Origin: Paragyromitra xinjiangensis
Taxonomy: Eukaryota; Ascomycota; Pezizomycetes; Pezizales; Discinaceae
Direction: 5' to 3'
Length of the DNA: 64,000 nt
Assembly (NCBI GenBank): GCA_038503065.1
Contig: JBCAMK010000008.1
Span: 682,001-746,000 of the forward strand
In this document: piece by piece, positions 42,762 through 53,416 of the stretch
How the letters are laid out: every line of letters begins with the position of its first letter
Numbering within the stretch: position 1 is the stretch's first letter
Notes under the pieces: model-generated
Told to the model about the DNA's origin: nothing
The model's input: the letters and a program-made list of their open reading frames with translations, nothing else
Databases searched by the model: none
Program-made: the position numbers and the translations under genes

Positions 42762-45700
42762 TGCAGCCACACCCAATCCCATCAGGCATAGCCATGGTGC
42801 AGCAACTGAACTGCGCCAAAGGACAGGCCTCTACTCTTTCAGTAATTCGGGACATTGATTCATCAAACAACATCCTCATTCAAATGCTACAGGAACCTTG
42901 GCTAGATCACAATGGCCTACCCCCAGCAGCAAGCAACTTCGACATCTATTTTCCTTGCATTTTTCCTAAAGTTGTTACTTATATTCGAAAAAACCTCAAC
43001 ATAAAAACCATTGTCACATTTAAACCGAATCCAAATATGATTGCGGTCACCCTCCAAACTGCACACACCAAATTGGAAGTCTGCAACATATATCTCCAAC
43101 CTCGCGCTAACGATAATCACCATCTTTCATTATTATCACATTCTTTTCACACAAATTCTATTTTAGCTGGTGACTTCAATCTACACCACCCATGGTGGTA
43201 TGGAGAAGAAGCCGAAACCACACACCGATACTTCTCTAGGCACCTACACCTCACAGAAACAGTAACGGAATGGCTAGAGGAAAATAATTTCAGACTTCTC
43301 AATAAACCGGGCACATTCACACACTTCCCAGGAAATGGAAATTCCCCTTCCATCATCGACTTAACCCTCGCTAGAGGCCTTACAGATATATTAGGCCCAT
43401 GGTCAGCACCTGCCGCGGATGAACACAATTCTGACCACATCACATTAATAACCGTCTTATATCTACACCCCCCCTCCTATTTACCACGTCTTCTCTATTC
43501 AAAAACCAATTGGCCTACCTTCCACAAAACAATACAGGACGGAATTATTCCCCTCGATTACAGCAACACACAGGCAACTGAAACCACTCTCAATCACATC
43601 GAGAGCCTAATCAACAAAGCCATCCAAAACGCAGTTCCCCTATCCAAACCCAAAATACAAGCCAAAGCCTGGTGGACACCTCACCTTTCCACTCTCAAGC
43701 GCAAGCTAGCCTGGCTAGAAAAACAACGACGAAAACCAAATTCCCCACCAATCATCCGACACCAAGCCAACGAAACAAGACGCATATGGAAAGCCGAAAT
43801 CATCCAAGCAAAATGGAATCACTGGCACCTCACCCTCAAAGGCATGAACCCAAGCGCGGCATGGAACCTACTAAATAAATCCTCCGCCCGCAACAAATCC
43901 ACAATCCCAGCCATACAAGGCAACACAACCAACGAAGACATTGGGGCATCCTTCCGCCAAACCTTCTTCCCTCCCCAGAATGAACCTCTACCCCTCCCGA
44001 ATGATTTCTTACCCCCTCCCCTTTTAGACACCAGCGAATACACGCACATCATCACATCTCAGGAAATAGAAAATCTACTACAACATTCCAACATGCGTAC
44101 AGCAGTGGGAGCGGACGGCTTCAACTACCTTACCCTCAGGGAGGTACACAGAGCCCGGCCAGCACTCCTTGTTGCCCTCTTCAACAATCTCCTACAGTCA
44201 GGCCATATGCCCGACAGATGGAAAATCACACATTGCGTCCCCATTCCCAAATCGAATAAGGCAGATTATTCGGACCCCAAGAGCTACCGCCCGGTATCCT
44301 TATTATCTTGCCTAGGGAAAATCCTTGAAAAAATAGTAGCAAAAAGCCTGGAACGTTACGCCACTCTCAACGGAGCTATCCGACAACACCACACAGGAGC
44401 CAGAACAGGCGTATCTGCCATCGATTCACTCCACTTGATACTCACTCCCGCACAAAAACAACTTCTTATACCAATCACCAACAATGACCGAAAGACCCAG
44501 CGCCTACCACCCCGACCCACCCTCCTAGCAACAGACATAGATGGAGCCTTCAATTGCGTCTCCCATCCCCATCTAATTCAAATCCTCCAACATTACCAAT
44601 TCCCAAACTGGTGCATCAAATGGATGTCCAGCTTCACCTCCAACCGCACCCTCGCCTTCAGAATAAATGGCAATCTGGAACCACCACTCCCGCTTAAAAT
44701 TGGCCTTCCTCAAGGATCACCATTGTCATCAATCACATTCGTCATATATGCAGCTGCATTGGACTGCCCACACGCCCCTGCCAACGAATTGTCAACCATA
44801 TACATTGATGACGACACTGCACTTCAACTTGCAAAAACCCCACTATATGCCACGAAGAGGTTAACCGAAAGGCATGAGGCCAAAACCCAAAGGGCAAATT
44901 TCCTCAACATATCCTTCTCCGAACCCAAGACCGAGCTGCTCCACCTGATTCCTTCTAGCAGCAGCCTGTCAATAAAGCAAAGCATACATCTCTTCAATAA
45001 AACCATCAATCCATCTCCGCAAATCAAGGTCCTAGGCATTATACTGGATCAAAGATTGAACTTTCACACACACTGCCAGAAAGCAGCTTCCAGATTACGA
45101 ACATCGCTATACCTAGTCAATAATCTCGTCAAGAGCAAAGGCCCGACACCACACCTCCTACATCAATTAGCCCTCACCATCATCCTCCCAGCAGCCCTAT
45201 TTGGCTCAGAGGTATGGTGGACAGGCACCTCAGACATCCTTAACCGACTCAACCCCCCTTATCATAGAGTTGCCCGACTCATAACCGGCCTCCCCAAATT
45301 CACCCCCATCAACAAACTTCTGCCAGAAGCAGGATTACCTCCCCTCAATCTACTATTGGACATGCGCACACAACTGTACGCAATACGCATTTTACGCAAC
45401 CCCAATAATCCCCTTCATTACATCCTACAACAACATATACAACACAACAAATTCGTAGGCACAGGTCTACAAAGAGTTGGCAACATCCTCTCCAAACTCC
45501 TCCAAGGACCCCCACTTGAAGCCCTTTCCCTCCCTGCACATCCATTTCTCCCCCACAACAATATCCACATAGTGGGCACCAAACAATCGGCGACTTTATC
45601 CCATAAAGATTGGATAAACTCCCTTTCTAACGCCTGGGTAGTTTACTCAGACGGATCCAAATCCGAAACAGGCACCACCGCAGCAGGCTGGAACATCCAA

Positions 45701-46483
45701 CACATTTTTGCCGGAACAACCCTTCATTCACACTCAGGCAACTGCAACCTCGGGCACCAATGTGAAAACGAAGATGCCGAACTCCACGGCATACAGGAAG
45801 CCACTTCATACCTTGTCAAGAATTTACCAATAGACAACGCCGACATTTACCTCTGCATCGATAACCAAAACGCAATCAGAGCCTTAGCTGGAGGACCCAC
45901 ATCTAACAGACAATTTTTAAACGACACCCTATCGCATATCAAAACCCTCCACAACCTAAATTGTTCGGTCACAGCACGCTGGACCCCATCCCACATGGGC
46001 ATAGCAGGCAACGAAATAGCAGATCGCCTAGCCAAGGAAGGGCTAACAAAACACCCATGCAAACATACCTGCACGACACTGGGCTGGTTATGTCTCCAAC
46101 CCAAATTACAACTTTTGAGAGAATGGCAGCGGAATGCCCCCACCCCAGTCTCCCTACACCCTCCTCCTGTCATCAGATTCCTCCGACGATCACAAGCACG
46201 AGCCATTTCCCTACTACGTACAAATCAAACTAAAGCGGACCCGAATCCACTGACTCCCCTAACGACATGTGCATGCGGGGAAATATCATCACCAATCCAC
46301 CTGGCCCTACACTGCCCGCTAAACACCTCTTCACGCCCACAATGGGGAAGCAACTGGCACACAGCAATATTGGATAATACCAATGCAACCGATTTACTCC
46401 ACTTTATTCGTATGAATAACTTGGCTCAACTTTCCTCAAATTCATATTTGGACGCAATTTCTAATTGCAATTTGCTTGATTAA
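42761..46483 (+). CDS. F4 ORF2 (1240 aa), intact endonuclease-RT-RNase H
   Basis: All catalytic landmarks are kept: LNCAKGQ, LQEPWL, AGDFNLHHPWW, IIDLTLARG, SDH in the endonuclease; GLPQGSPLSS and YIDDDTAL in the RT; YSDGSKSETG, AELHGIQEA, CIDNQNA, GNEIAD in RNase H; CACGEISSPIH at the end. With F1 it is the best candidate in the window for an active enzyme of family F. F1 and F4 differ by many substitutions, so they are separate insertions and not a fresh duplication. Confidence 0.9.
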   Translation: MQPHPIPSGIAMVQQLNCAKGQASTLSVIRDIDSSNNILIQMLQEPWLDHNGLPPAASNFDIYFPCIFPKVVTYIRKNLNIKTIVTFKPNPNMIAVTLQTAHTKLEVCNIYLQPRANDNHHLSLLSHSFHTNSILAGDFNLHHPWWYGEEAETTHRYFSRHLHLTETVTEWLEENNFRLLNKPGTFTHFPGNGNSPSIIDLTLARGLTDILGPWSAPAADEHNSDHITLITVLYLHPPSYLPRLLYSKTNWPTFHKTIQDGIIPLDYSNTQATETTLNHIESLINKAIQNAVPLSKPKIQAKAWWTPHLSTLKRKLAWLEKQRRKPNSPPIIRHQANETRRIWKAEIIQAKWNHWHLTLKGMNPSAAWNLLNKSSARNKSTIPAIQGNTTNEDIGASFRQTFFPPQNEPLPLPNDFLPPPLLDTSEYTHIITSQEIENLLQHSNMRTAVGADGFNYLTLREVHRARPALLVALFNNLLQSGHMPDRWKITHCVPIPKSNKADYSDPKSYRPVSLLSCLGKILEKIVAKSLERYATLNGAIRQHHTGARTGVSAIDSLHLILTPAQKQLLIPITNNDRKTQRLPPRPTLLATDIDGAFNCVSHPHLIQILQHYQFPNWCIKWMSSFTSNRTLAFRINGNLEPPLPLKIGLPQGSPLSSITFVIYAAALDCPHAPANELSTIYIDDDTALQLAKTPLYATKRLTERHEAKTQRANFLNISFSEPKTELLHLIPSSSSLSIKQSIHLFNKTINPSPQIKVLGIILDQRLNFHTHCQKAASRLRTSLYLVNNLVKSKGPTPHLLHQLALTIILPAALFGSEVWWTGTSDILNRLNPPYHRVARLITGLPKFTPINKLLPEAGLPPLNLLLDMRTQLYAIRILRNPNNPLHYILQQHIQHNKFVGTGLQRVGNILSKLLQGPPLEALSLPAHPFLPHNNIHIVGTKQSATLSHKDWINSLSNAWVVYSDGSKSETGTTAAGWNIQHIFAGTTLHSHSGNCNLGHQCENEDAELHGIQEATSYLVKNLPIDNADIYLCIDNQNAIRALAGGPTSNRQFLNDTLSHIKTLHNLNCSVTARWTPSHMGIAGNEIADRLAKEGLTKHPCKHTCTTLGWLCLQPKLQLLREWQRNAPTPVSLHPPPVIRFLRRSQARAISLLRTNQTKADPNPLTPLTTCACGEISSPIHLALHCPLNTSSRPQWGSNWHTAILDNTNATDLLHFIRMNNLAQLSSNSYLDAISNCNLLD

Positions 46484-46772
46484 AGAATGAAAACTGGTAA
46501 TCCGGGCGGGGGAAGTTTTTCTTTTGTTTCCGGTTATTAGGGATATTTCATTTATATTTTCTTTTGATTTATAGGATGCGATTATGTGTGTATGTGTTTG
46601 TTTGTTTTGTTTTGTTTTTGTTTTGAGTTTTTCTTTATTTATGTACGAGGGTTTTTATTAACGGGGAAGAAGAGGTTGGCGGTGGATGAGGTCATGTATT
46701 CTTATACGCATACCATTCGGTAGCTAGTTAGGTTAGCGATCGTCTAAATTAAATGAAATTGGAAATTGGAAA
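46484..46772 (+). other. F4 3' UTR
   Basis: T-rich stretch, GTTGGCGGTGGATGAGG (46675-46691), a hairpin variant GTAT-TCTT-ATAC and three AAATTGG units up to the target site. Confidence 0.7.
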
Positions 46773-47877
46773 TTGGGCCTCGATTTCTATGGACTTCATT
46801 GTGGGACTACCTGAGTCCGATGGGTACACCAAGGTGTGGGTCATAGTGGACCGCTTCTCCAAGATGGCTCACTTTATTCCACTACCAACGCTGAATAAGA
46901 CTGAGGACATGGCGAAGCTCTTCCTCACTGAGGTATGGAAGCACCACGGGCTCCCCGAGGACATAGTCTCAGACAGAGACAGCAAGTTCCTGTCCCACTT
47001 CTGGCAATCATTGATGGACCTCCTCTCAGTTAAGCTGAACCTATCGACGGCCTTCCACCCACAGACAGATGGCCAAACAGAACGGGTTAACCAGACGCTG
47101 GAGCAGTACATGCGTACGTACTGTTCTTATCAACAGGACGACTGGGCAGAGTCACTACCTCTTGCGGAGTATGCCTACAACTCTGCCATCTCCGAGGCTA
47201 CCAAGTACTCGCCGTTCTGTGCCAACTATGGGTTTGAACCTAGAACCAACTGGCCCAAACCGAAGCCGTCTACTGAGTGGAGCAACCCAGCGAGCGAGGT
47301 GATCATTTCACAGTGGGAGACTATCTGGGGACACATGAACGCAAACCTGGCAAAGGCAAGACTCCGGATGGCCTGGTGGTATGATAAACACCACATGAAG
47401 GCGCCAGAGGTAAAGCCTGGGGATGAAGTGATGCTTGATCGCCGCAATGTGCAAACAAAGCGGCCGATGAACAAGCTGGACCGCAAGAAGCTGGGTCCCT
47501 TTAAGGTTGTGAAGGCTGTGGGCAAGCGTGCTTACCAGCTAGACCTACCCCCGCAGATGAAGATTCATCCTGTGTTCCATGTTAGCCTACTGGAGCCATA
47601 CAAAGCTCCTGCAGACCCGCTGAGAAGAGTGCCCCTGCCGGAGCCAGAGGAGATAGAAGGCCAGGAGAACTGGGTGGTCAACGAGGTGGTGGATTCGAGG
47701 GTGAACAGGCAGGTGAAGAGGGTGGAATACCTAGTGCTCTGGGAAGGATTCGAACAGGAGGACGCTACTTGGGAACCATGGGAGAACCTGAAGAGGACTG
47801 CGGAGGATGCACTCCTGGACTTCCACAAACGCTACCCCAAGAAGCCTAGGGAGGCTCGAGTGAAGGGGCTATCATAG

Positions 47878-48065
47878 CCATGCTTCTTTTGTCTTTATTT
47901 CCTATCAACGATATAAGCTGTCTTTCCTGCATCTCAATCATTTCCCATCGGCGGTATTCTCTCTTCATTCAATTCACTTGTACAACACCATCATAGACCT
48001 AGACCTAGACATAGAACGAGTATTGTAACTAGACCCTGAGGGCAGGTTCTTGGAGAGGGAGGTAC
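47878..48065 (+). other. G2 pol to LTR spacer with polypurine tract
   Basis: A non-coding spacer after the pol stop. GGAGAGGGAGGT at about 48052-48063, directly before the LTR start TGTAACGG, is a good polypurine tract for plus-strand priming. Confidence 0.6.
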
Positions 48066-48297
48066 TGTAACGGGTACGCCATTACTGCCTCTAGTGTTTT
48101 AGTGTGTTTTAGTGTTTTAATTCTACGGCCCTGATACTAAAGTATATCGCCTCATCCGCCGCCAACTACAAATAAATCCTCCCCGTTTCTGAACCAATTT
48201 TTAACCATACTAAAGAAAAAATAATAACAATTTTTACGAAAAGAAATAATCGAAAAGAAAATCAAATCAATCATCCCCCTACTTATTCAAATAATTT

Positions 48298-51200
48298 TTA
48301 TAACCCTAAAAGGTTAACATAAGAAAAGAACTCGGAAAAATTTAACTTAGGCGAAAAGAAAACACTCCAATCTGGTTCTGAATTTTTAAAGAAGTCTTCT
48401 CGTTCTTTGTTTCTGAGTTTACAGGACATGATGCGATGGTAGGAGCCATCCTGTTCGCCGCATGTGCATATGAGGGGATCGGTGAATCCGGTGGGATCAA
48501 TGAAGTGCGCTTGATTGCGTATCTTCGCAAGTTTGGAAAATCGTTTTCGTGATAATGATGTGAGGTGTTGCGCGATGTGAAGCGCGACGGGCTCTTGGGT
48601 GTTAGAGGCCCATGATTTGAGTAGATGTTTCTTGGGTAGGAGTGAAAGGTGTCCAAGGGTGAGGCGGTGCCATGGGCAAAGGGATTTGTTGTGGGCAAGT
48701 GTGGCCAGTTGATCGGCTTTCTCGTTGCCAAGAATTTGTGTGTGGGAGGGAGTCCATATGCCACTGATGGAGCATCCTATATTTTGAAGTGAATTGCACG
48801 CGTTGAGTGCGTGCCACAGGTATTCCTTGTTATGTGTGGGTCCTCCTGCGAGTGACTTTAGGGCATTTTGGTTATCAACGCATATGTGTATGGGAGCAGG
48901 GTAAATGATATGTTGGAGCAAGAGATTTAAGGCTTCTTGTATGGCGTGAATTTCGGCGTCTTCATTCTCGGCATGGTATCCGAGGGCGCAGGAATGTGTG
49001 TATGTTTGTGTGGTGATGCCATGTCGTATGTGAACGATGTATGCGCCGGAAGATGAATGTCCGTTGTCAATGAGAGAGCCATCTGTGTAAAGGAGCCAGG
49101 AATCTTCTAATGTGCCTGTCCAATTGATATGTTGCGTGGCTGTTTGTTGTTTGGAAAGCTGGGAAATTTGTAGGGAGCTTTGTGTAAGAAATGGAGGATG
49201 AAAGGGGAATTCAAGTCTTTCGAGGGGTTGATTGTTGATGAGGGGTTGGAGCAGGGAGGCTATTCTTTTGAGTCCTGTCCCTTTGTATTCTGTTGTTTGT
49301 GGGAGGAGTTTGAGTAGTGGGAGAAAGGCTGGGTTGTACGCGTTATTTTTTAGAATGCGTATGCCATATTTTTGTGAATGATAGTTTAGCAGTAGGTTAA
49401 GCGGTGGTAGGGCGGCTTCGCGTAATAGGTGGGTTGTTTTGGTGTATCTGGGAAGGCCCGTGATAAGGCGGGCGAGGCTGTGATATGCTGGTTGAATGTT
49501 GTCTATTAGGGTGGGTGCACCTGTCCACCATATGGGGGAGCCCCATAGTATTTTGGGGATGTGGACTATATGTAATATGTGATGTATTGTGGCGGGGGTG
49601 AGGTGTATGGATTTGAGCAGGGGGTAGATAGCTCCTTTGGTTTTGAGTAAAGAGGCGACGATGTGATGAGAGTGTTGGTGGAAGGTTAATTTTCGATCAA
49701 TTATAAGACCTAGCATGCGGTTTTGTTCTGTGGGTGATATGCTTTGATCATAGAGCGTGATGGAGGTGGGGGTGGGATCTTTGATTCTGGAGCTGAGTCT
49801 TAGATGCATGAGTTCCGTTTTGGGTGGGGAAAAGAGGATATTGAGGTATGAGCCTCTTTCAACTTTGAGGTTGAGGCGTTGTTGTAGTGTCATGGTGGCA
49901 AATTTTTGTGAAAAGCTTGCTTGTAGCATGGCGTTATCGTCAATGTAGGTGTTAGGATAAGTAAGATTGGAAGGTGATGGTTCGGTGTCTAGCGCGGCAC
50001 TGTATATGGTGAAGGCGATGGATGAGACGGCAGATCCTTGGGGGAGTCCGCTGTTGAAGGGTAATGTTGGGCTTGTGGTGCTATTAAAGCGAAAAGCTAT
50101 TGTTCGGTTGGTGGTGAAACTTTGGTACCATTGTATGAGGTATGTGGGAAATTTAAAATGAAGAAAAATCGCAGTCATTTGTTGATGTATGACGCAGTTG
50201 AAGGCTCCTTCAATGTCTGTGGTGAGAATGGAAGGTCGTAATTGTTTTTGGTGTCCTGTTGTGGCAGGAGTGTCAAGCCAGGATTGGGATGGTGTGATAA
50301 TTTGTTGTAGGGCATCTATTGCCGAGATTCCTGTGCGTCCACCTGTGTGTTGGTGGTTAATTGCGCCTGAATTTATTGCAGCAATTTCTAATTGTCTGGT
50401 AATGATACGTTCTAGGAGTTTACCAAGACATGATAATAGTGAAATAGGGCGGTAGGCGTTGGGTTTGGAATAATCGTCTTTGCCTGATTTAGGTATGGGT
50501 GTGATGATTGCTTGTTTCCATATGTCAGGAAAGGCGCCAAAGCGGAGGGCAGCCGTGAAGATTTTGGGAATGAGTTGGGGGGCGGCTTGATGGGCATGTT
50601 GTATGTGAGGATAAAGGATTCCGTCATGTCCTGGAGCGGATGCGGCGGAGGTTTTGGCGAGCAATTTAGAGATTAGCTCTGGGGTGATATGAGGTGTATT
50701 GAAGGATTGATCTGATACAGGTGGGGGAAGCCAGTTTTGTGGTAGTGGCTGGGGAGAGGCGAGGATGGGTGGGAAGAAAGTGGATTTGAAAGCATTGCAT
50801 TGTGCTTTGAAGTTGGGTGCATTGTGTAGGGGTTGTATGGTGGTGGGGGGTCTGCGTCCATTGGTTTGTTTGATGGCTTGCCATATTTGTTTGGGATCGT
50901 TGGTGGAGAGCCGTTGGTGCCAGTGGTGTTTTTTGGCTTCGTTGATTTCGGTTTTCCATTGCACTCGAAGGTTTTTGAGAAGGCTTTTGGCGTGTTGTGG
51001 TGGATTGGGTTGTTTGGTTATATGGTTGACGGCGTTTATTTTCCTTTTTAATTTGGAGAGTTCGTTGGTCCACCAGCCTTTGGAATGTTGGCTGGGTTTC
51101 GATAAAGGTATGGCAGTTATGGTGGCGAATTGTATGAGAGAGGTGAGCTGTTCGCATTCTTTGGTGGTTTCACTGGCGTTGGTGGGCTGGGAGTTGTTGA

Positions 51201-51990
51201 GTGCTGATTGTCTTATTATGTTGTGGAATTGACTCCAGTTTGCTTTGCTGAGGTTGCGTTTAGGTGTGGCTGTGGGTTTTGGTGGGAGAAATATGGTGGT
51301 TGTGATTAGGGTGTGATCAGAGTTATCCCTTAGTCCTTGATCGGATTGCCACGTTATGAGGTATTGTTGTATGTTTTTGAAAAGGGTGAGATTGATGATG
51401 GAATTTTGGTTGCCATTTCTGGGAAAGTGTGTGAGGGTTCCTGGGTGATTGATAAGTTGGTAGTTGTGATCTTCTAGCCAGTCCACGAGTTGATTGGCTA
51501 TTAGTCTGGTTCTGTTGATGGAGGTGCGATGGGTGTCGGTTTCAAGTCCGTACCACCATGTGTGGTGTAGGTTGGTGTCTGCTAATATCATGTGCATGGG
51601 GAGGAAGTGATGCATGTTGAGATAAGTGTATGTTGTTGGTGTGTGATTGGCGTAAATGTTGGAAATTTCGATGTCGCCTATTGCCGTGGTGATGATGATG
51701 GAAATGGCGTTGTTGAAGAAGGAGGTTGAAATGCGTGGGTTGAGGTTCATGTTTGCATTGATATAGGTGACGCATTTGGGATTCTGGTTTGTTGGTGAAA
51801 AGCGATGAAAGTTTGTGATGTTTGGCGGTAGGCCCTGGGCTTCTGACCATGGGTCTTGTAATGCGAGTATGGCGAGTTGAGTGTTAATGTTTGCGTGGTG
51901 GAGTACTGAGAGAGTGGAGGCCTTTCCTTTAGCGCAATTCAGTTGTTGCACTTGGGCTATGCCTGTAGTTTGTGTTGTGTGTTTAATCAT
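48298..51990 (-). CDS. E2 ORF2 (1230 aa), open endonuclease-RT-RNase H
   Basis: Landmarks: LNCAKGK, LQDPWS, ADTNLHHTWW, SDH in the endonuclease; YRPISLLSCLGK, LPQGSAVSS, YIDDNAML near residue 683 in the RT; YTDGSLIDNG, AEIHAIQEA, VDNQNA, GNEKAD in RNase H; CTCGEQDGSYH near 1176. The usual endonuclease motif IIDLT reads IINLT here (Asp to Asn), unlike E1 and E3, so this copy may be nuclease-weak although open. The start overlaps the ORF1 end. Confidence 0.88.
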   Translation of the reverse strand: MIKHTTQTTGIAQVQQLNCAKGKASTLSVLHHANINTQLAILALQDPWSEAQGLPPNITNFHRFSPTNQNPKCVTYINANMNLNPRISTSFFNNAISIIITTAIGDIEISNIYANHTPTTYTYLNMHHFLPMHMILADTNLHHTWWYGLETDTHRTSINRTRLIANQLVDWLEDHNYQLINHPGTLTHFPRNGNQNSIINLTLFKNIQQYLITWQSDQGLRDNSDHTLITTTIFLPPKPTATPKRNLSKANWSQFHNIIRQSALNNSQPTNASETTKECEQLTSLIQFATITAIPLSKPSQHSKGWWTNELSKLKRKINAVNHITKQPNPPQHAKSLLKNLRVQWKTEINEAKKHHWHQRLSTNDPKQIWQAIKQTNGRRPPTTIQPLHNAPNFKAQCNAFKSTFFPPILASPQPLPQNWLPPPVSDQSFNTPHITPELISKLLAKTSAASAPGHDGILYPHIQHAHQAAPQLIPKIFTAALRFGAFPDIWKQAIITPIPKSGKDDYSKPNAYRPISLLSCLGKLLERIITRQLEIAAINSGAINHQHTGGRTGISAIDALQQIITPSQSWLDTPATTGHQKQLRPSILTTDIEGAFNCVIHQQMTAIFLHFKFPTYLIQWYQSFTTNRTIAFRFNSTTSPTLPFNSGLPQGSAVSSIAFTIYSAALDTEPSPSNLTYPNTYIDDNAMLQASFSQKFATMTLQQRLNLKVERGSYLNILFSPPKTELMHLRLSSRIKDPTPTSITLYDQSISPTEQNRMLGLIIDRKLTFHQHSHHIVASLLKTKGAIYPLLKSIHLTPATIHHILHIVHIPKILWGSPIWWTGAPTLIDNIQPAYHSLARLITGLPRYTKTTHLLREAALPPLNLLLNYHSQKYGIRILKNNAYNPAFLPLLKLLPQTTEYKGTGLKRIASLLQPLINNQPLERLEFPFHPPFLTQSSLQISQLSKQQTATQHINWTGTLEDSWLLYTDGSLIDNGHSSSGAYIVHIRHGITTQTYTHSCALGYHAENEDAEIHAIQEALNLLLQHIIYPAPIHICVDNQNALKSLAGGPTHNKEYLWHALNACNSLQNIGCSISGIWTPSHTQILGNEKADQLATLAHNKSLCPWHRLTLGHLSLLPKKHLLKSWASNTQEPVALHIAQHLTSLSRKRFSKLAKIRNQAHFIDPTGFTDPLICTCGEQDGSYHRIMSCKLRNKEREDFFKNSEPDWSVFFSPKLNFSEFFSYVNLLGL

Positions 51991-53416
51991 TACGGTTGTT
52001 CAGTTTTTGTGCGCGTTGAGCAAGGTAGAGTGCTCTGGTCTTCATTTTCTCTGGGCAGTCAATGGCAGTGTGTTGATTGGTGTTGCAGCAGGCGCATCTG
52101 AGTGGCATGTGTGTGCATCTGGCGCCTCCTTTGCATGTGATTTGGTCGCATTTATGGTCTTTGGTGTGGTGGGCAAGTGCGCAAATGGCACAGGTGACTT
52201 CTTGCTTGCAGGTGGCGTCATGGTGTCCAAGTTTTTGACAGTTGCGGCATTGGGTGGTGGGGTTGATTGGGTGGTATTCGCGGATTTTGCAGGTGGCGTT
52301 AAGGATGTTGAGATAGGTGAAGCCTAGGGTCTTGAGGGTGTGTTTGGCTGGCAGAGCGATGACGATGGAGGAGGCTTTCTTGCCAACGCGTTTTTCTTCG
52401 GTAGAAAGCCATCTCGGGGCTTGGGCCAGTTGTACGTCAGGTAGGGCGGCTTGAAGGGCATTGGTGATGGTAGTGGGTGTGACAGGTTCAAGATTGAAGT
52501 TGAGGGGGACAGCGTCGATGATGAACTTGGACCATCTGCTGTTGATTCTAATGTTGGTGATAGGGATCTTGAGGAGATTGCAAGCTGAGGTGATTTCATG
52601 TTCGTATTGTTCAATGAATTTGTCAGCGGCTTCGTTGGGTTTGGTGGTGAGGATGAGATTGTCATTGTTGGTTTTGCGAACGGCCAGGATGCATGTGTTG
52701 ACAGTTCCTAGACGATTGTTGATGGCATTGAGTACGGAATCTGGGGTGGCTGAGGCGGGAAGGGGTTCGGTAAGTTCAATTATGATTTCTCTTTTGTCGG
52801 TGGTGAAATCGGGCTTGTATAGTGGTTGTATTTTTGGGGTTTTGCGGTTGGTGACGGTGGTGAAATTGGCTTCGCCAGGTGCTGTTGTGGTTTTGCTGGC
52901 ATAGGTTTCTTGTGCTTTGTTGTTGGAATTGGAAGGTTTGCTGGTATTTGTGGTGGGAGGTTTGTTGTTTGCGGCAGGGGTGTTGGCTTTTGCACTTTGG
53001 TTGGTTTGTAAATGTAGAAGCCTGGCGTCTAGTGAGCGTACAGTGTTTTGGAGGGAGATGTTTTGGGCTTTGATTTCAGCAAGTTTGGAGGTGGTGTTGG
53101 TGTTCTGAATGTTGTTGAATTTGATTTGTGCTAGGAGAGTGTCCATTTGTCTTTCGAATTCGTCTTTCATTGAGTTGAATTGGCTCTGAATGAACCAGGA
53201 AAGATAGTTGGTGGAAGTGGAGTTGGTCATGTTTGCCATTTCTTCGGCGGGGATTTGGGTGAAATTGAGGTTGGAGTTAAATTCCTGACCTCCGACGCTT
53301 TCATTATCGTCATGTTCACTAGAGGAGCTGCTGTGGTTGGAGGCAGGTTTATCTTCCATTGGAAGGTCTGCAGGGTCGAAAGCAGAGAGGGCAGTACTGC
53401 CTTCAGGTGCAGACAT
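51983..53416 (-). CDS. E2 ORF1 (477 aa), intact
   Basis: MSAPEGSTALSAFDPAD start, an Asp/Glu/Ser-rich N-terminus, a coiled coil at about residues 80-138, a middle domain with KFIIDAVP, and three zinc knuckles at about 388-452. It differs from E1 ORF1 at several percent of residues, more than the two LTRs differ from each other. Confidence 0.88.
   Translation of the reverse strand: MSAPEGSTALSAFDPADLPMEDKPASNHSSSSSEHDDNESVGGQEFNSNLNFTQIPAEEMANMTNSTSTNYLSWFIQSQFNSMKDEFERQMDTLLAQIKFNNIQNTNTTSKLAEIKAQNISLQNTVRSLDARLLHLQTNQSAKANTPAANNKPPTTNTSKPSNSNNKAQETYASKTTTAPGEANFTTVTNRKTPKIQPLYKPDFTTDKREIIIELTEPLPASATPDSVLNAINNRLGTVNTCILAVRKTNNDNLILTTKPNEAADKFIEQYEHEITSACNLLKIPITNIRINSRWSKFIIDAVPLNFNLEPVTPTTITNALQAALPDVQLAQAPRWLSTEEKRVGKKASSIVIALPAKHTLKTLGFTYLNILNATCKIREYHPINPTTQCRNCQKLGHHDATCKQEVTCAICALAHHTKDHKCDQITCKGGARCTHMPLRCACCNTNQHTAIDCPEKMKTRALYLAQRAQKLNNRND

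Larger units (their letters stand above)
41037..46772 (+). mobile_element. LINE F4 (family F), array copy 4
   Basis: Full length, 5736 bp, between TTGGGCCTC at 41028-41036 and 46773-46781. After the last copy of the site the G2 integrase frame resumes (GATTTCTATGG). Both ORFs are open. Confidence 0.92.
28462..47877 (+). pseudogene. G2 pol (PR-RT-RNH-IN-chromodomain), split by the F array
   Basis: Part 1 (28462-31127): protease FDTGCTGP near residue 113; RT with YLDD near 450 and FGLCNAPSSFQ; RNase H with ETDASD near 597 and FTDHKNLEYF; integrase HHCC zinc finger (SCDSCQRNK). Part 2 (46782-47877): integrase core SISMDFIVGLP, SDRDSKF, HPQTDGQTERVNQ, the C-terminal HPVFHVSLLEPY, and a chromodomain (EYLVLWEGFEQEDATWEPWENL split around residue W). 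Removing the 15.65-kb F array with one TTGGGCCTC restores P-W-A-S-I-S-M-D in frame. No other lesion is seen. It is separated from gag by about 85 nt with an in-frame TGA just upstream, so the start mechanism is unknown. Confidence 0.9.
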
